From Phycisphaera mikurensis NBRC 102666 (lineage in GTDB: Bacteria; Planctomycetota; Phycisphaerae; Phycisphaerales; SM1A02): a DNA stretch of 8,925 nucleotides. The translations under genes and the position numbers were made by a program. Shown here piece after piece: positions 7,117 through 8,925 of this stretch. The DNA lies in contig CAMBSR010000087.1 of the NCBI GenBank assembly GCA_945870475.1, forward strand, positions 1 through 8,925, read 5' to 3'. Each line of letters begins with the position of its first letter. Positions within the stretch are counted from its first letter, which is position 1. The notes under the pieces are model-generated. The model ran no database searches. It saw nothing but the letters and a program-made list of their open reading frames with translations, and was not told the DNA's origin.

Positions 7117-8117
7117 GTCGGCGGGGGCACCGGGGACGTGGTGCGCCTGCGGGTTCCGCGCGGCGCGTTCCCTGGGTTGGAATCGCGGTCTTGCTTGGCT
7201 GCATCGCTTACGCGGCGGGCCAGTTGTTCCGCGACCGCTGGCTGTGGAGCGAGTGGCTGTTCTGGGTGCCTTCGTGGGGCGTGGCGGCAGCTGCTGCGCT
7301 CGCCACGCTCATCATCTGGAAGTGGCGTTTCGGCATGCGTCGCGCTTCGTGGCCTGCGCTCGCGGCGTGCTCGGTCGCGCTCTGGTCGGGCGGCCGATGC
7401 CTCATGCACGACGTGGGCTGGGCCTTTGCCATGCCTGCGGCGGAGCAGGGCGACATCGTGGTCAGTCACTGGAACGCGCACTGGCCCGGCGAAGAGGCCC
7501 TCGACCGGGCGCAGGCGCTTGCGCCCGTGCTCGGCGACCTGTCGATCGTCTCCAATCCAGGCTCCATGTTCCGGCCGGTGCTGCGCGCCGACTGGATGCC
7601 AGCGGACATGCGTGCGTTCGACCTTGGCCCGGTCGGCATCGTCACGCGGCTCCGCGTGGTCGAGTTCCGGATGCTGGCGCGCGCGTCGATGGGACGCAAC
7701 GCCGACCTGTGGTTCGCATGGCTCGTCGTGCGTGCGCCGAGCGGCGAGCCCGTGCGGATCCTGATCGGCGACCTGCCGTCGTCGCTGACGCTCGCGCGCG
7801 GGGACATCGCCGCAAAGGCGTCCGCGATGCTTCACGAGGCAGACATCGACGCCCCGCCCGACATGGTGGTGGGGGACTTCAACTGCACCCCCTCGAGCGT
7901 GGTCTTCGATGCCGTGGCGCCGGGACTGCGTGCCGCGCCGCCGTGGCGTTCGGCAGGATGGATGTGCACGTACTGGCGGCCCTGGCCGATCCTGCGCATC
8001 GATGCGATGCTGGTGTCGCCGACCCTGGAATGGCGTGGGTACCGCACCGTCGACCTGGCGCTCGGCGAGCACCGCGCGCAGCAGGGCGTCGTTCGCCCGG
8101 TGCAGCCGAAGCGCTGA
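7113..8117 (+). CDS. Membrane-anchored endonuclease/exonuclease/phosphatase (EEP) fold protein, active site incomplete
   Basis: 334 residues. A basic N-terminus (1-20) is followed by two clear hydrophobic segments (21-39 and 49-69) and a weaker third (79-97). From about 113 comes a domain of the endonuclease/exonuclease/phosphatase superfamily: HWNAHW (119-124) fits the first Asn motif, VVGDFNCTPSS (252-262) is the signature GDFN, RIDAMLVS (295-302) fits the I-D-h-hhhS strand, and LGEHRAQQGVV (317-327) fits the terminal SDH motif. Two catalytic features deviate: where family members have Q-E (metal-binding Glu) this has DLSIVSNPG (142-150), and SDH is GEH. The domain is therefore either a divergent phosphodiesterase or phosphatase, or a non-catalytic relative. 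Start and stop of the preceding gene overlap as GTGA, with AGGGGG upstream, so co-translation with the nucleotidase is likely. Which side of the membrane the domain faces is unclear; the basic N-terminus favours N-in. Substrate unknown. Confidence 0.8.
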   Translation: MSRRGHRGRGAPAGSARRVPWVGIAVLLGCIAYAAGQLFRDRWLWSEWLFWVPSWGVAAAAALATLIIWKWRFGMRRASWPALAACSVALWSGGRCLMHDVGWAFAMPAAEQGDIVVSHWNAHWPGEEALDRAQALAPVLGDLSIVSNPGSMFRPVLRADWMPADMRAFDLGPVGIVTRLRVVEFRMLARASMGRNADLWFAWLVVRAPSGEPVRILIGDLPSSLTLARGDIAAKASAMLHEADIDAPPDMVVGDFNCTPSSVVFDAVAPGLRAAPPWRSAGWMCTYWRPWPILRIDAMLVSPTLEWRGYRTVDLALGEHRAQQGVVRPVQPKR

Positions 8118-8165
8118 AACGGCGGTGATTTCGTTGTGTTGCGGTCCCCCGGTCCGGCCCCGTGA

Positions 8166-8925
8166 TCAGGGCGCGGGATCGATGCCGGTCAGCTGCGCCC
8201 AGATGCTCTCGTAGGTGGCGCAGCTGTCGACCGTTGCCACCGTCACGGGAAGTTCCGGCAGCTGCATGCGGACGGAGTCCTGCGCGTCATGCCAGAACTC
8301 GACGCTCAGGTCGCCCATCATGCGGTTGAGCCCGTTGCCGTGGTTGAAGTCCGAACGCGCGCGCAGGCCATCGGTGAGGAGCAGGACGTTGCGCCCCGCA
8401 TCCATCGTGATCGCCTCGCCGGGCTGGCCCTCGGAACCGCGCGGGCCGACGTGCCCCGCGTACTGGTAGTTGCCGTAGACGGTGGCACCCACCGAGGTTC
8501 GCGCAAAGTCGGGGGTGTAGCGCTCGGACGGATGTTCGCCGTGATGGCTTGCGCAGTAGAGGCAGTCGCAGCGGTCGAGGTATCCGCCGCTGACGAGGAG
8601 GCCGAGGCCATCCCAGCCCTGCGGGCCGGCGCTCGCGAGACCGTTGCGCAGTCGCACCGCCATCAGTTCCTGGCGCTGCGGCGTGCTGCCCTCGGCGTTC
8701 ACGCTCCGGCAGATGCGGTCGGCGTTCGTGTTGGCGAACATCGACAGGCCGACGCCGATCTGGCGCATGTTGGATGCGCAGCTCACCCGCTGCGCCGCCT
8801 GGCGCGTCGCGCGCAGCGAGGGCAGCAGGATGCCGCACAGGACGGCGACCACGCCCATGCAGACGATCAGTTCGATGACCGTGAATCCGGACCCCGAGCG
8901 GGCGCCCGAGGACGCTCGGCGCGAT
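8166..8925 (-). CDS. Type II secretion/type IV pilin-like pseudopilin with H-X9-DG-like motif, 5' end beyond window
   Basis: 252 residues visible, with no start codon before the window edge. A short basic leader ends in GSG and is followed by FTVIELIV, the prepilin cleavage and methylation motif; the cut falls between Gly and Phe, and Glu is mature residue 5. The hydrophobic helix continues through LLPSL, then ASNMRQIGVGL (mature 37-47), the usual planctomycete C-x-x-N-x-x-Q-I-G segment. A Cys/His-rich segment CDCLYCASHHGEH (mature 106-118) occupies the place of the usual LxCPS motif. HGNGLNRMMGDL (mature 182-193) matches H-X9-DG except that the last Gly is Leu. The protein should be processed by prepilin peptidase, sit in the inner membrane by its N-terminal helix and expose a globular domain outside. 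The role is not predictable: pseudopilins of this kind are very numerous in planctomycetes and mostly uncharacterised. It converges with the EEP gene, 48 bases apart, with no clear terminator between. Confidence 0.85.
   Translation of the reverse strand, partial: SRRASSGARSGSGFTVIELIVCMGVVAVLCGILLPSLRATRQAAQRVSCASNMRQIGVGLSMFANTNADRICRSVNAEGSTPQRQELMAVRLRNGLASAGPQGWDGLGLLVSGGYLDRCDCLYCASHHGEHPSERYTPDFARTSVGATVYGNYQYAGHVGPRGSEGQPGEAITMDAGRNVLLLTDGLRARSDFNHGNGLNRMMGDLSVEFWHDAQDSVRMQLPELPVTVATVDSCATYESIWAQLTGIDPAP

Noticed and set aside
6909..8072. 387-residue minus-strand frame opposite the nucleotidase and EEP genes
   Set aside because: Antisense shadow, His/Arg/Pro-rich, spanning two coupled plus-strand genes with clear motifs.
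8118..8165. Bidirectional terminator between the convergent EEP and pseudopilin genes
   Set aside because: The 48 bases contain short GC-rich complementary pieces but no stem followed by a T-run on either strand.

Overview
This is a GC-rich bacterial window with G or C at most third codon positions. It carries six protein-coding genes, two of them cut by the window edges. The last gene is a pseudopilin of the H-X9-DG kind that is greatly expanded in Planctomycetes. Together with the high GC and the frequent lack of Shine-Dalgarno sequences, it suggests a planctomycete, perhaps of the Phycisphaerae class. That assignment is inference; no rRNA or other marker is present. I see no tRNA, rRNA, CRISPR array, insertion sequence or phage gene.

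Left block, minus strand, transcribed right to left: dnaK (3908-5824), then ptsI (1948-3705), then an RNase E/G gene (1-1562, C-terminus outside the window). A strong hairpin followed by a U-rich stretch (3814-3869) separates dnaK from ptsI, so dnaK is probably its own transcription unit. ptsI has an unusual upstream region with paired direct repeats and no Shine-Dalgarno sequence. About 385 bases lie between ptsI and the RNase gene; I find no convincing gene there, but there are inverted repeats and a hairpin directly beside the RNase ribosome-binding site. The RNase has a roughly 165-residue N-terminal extension made of a His-rich repeat, a long acidic run and an Arg/Lys patch, ahead of a normal S1 and catalytic core.

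The divergent region (5825-6078) between dnaK and the next gene holds the best regulatory signal here. It is a near-perfect sigma-54 (-24/-12) promoter facing dnaK, with an inverted repeat about 100 bases further upstream where an enhancer-binding activator could sit.

Right block, plus strand: a Hal2/SAL1-type 3'(2'),5'-bisphosphate nucleotidase (6079-7116) overlaps by GTGA a membrane-anchored endonuclease/exonuclease/phosphatase-fold protein (7113-8117) that lacks some expected catalytic residues. The two look translationally coupled. They converge on a minus-strand pseudopilin (8166-8925) whose leader peptide is cut by the window end.

Most of the window is housekeeping. The parts worth following up are the sigma-54-like control of dnaK, the RNase E/G N-terminal extension with its possible leader-based control, and the coupled Hal2 plus degenerate EEP membrane pair.
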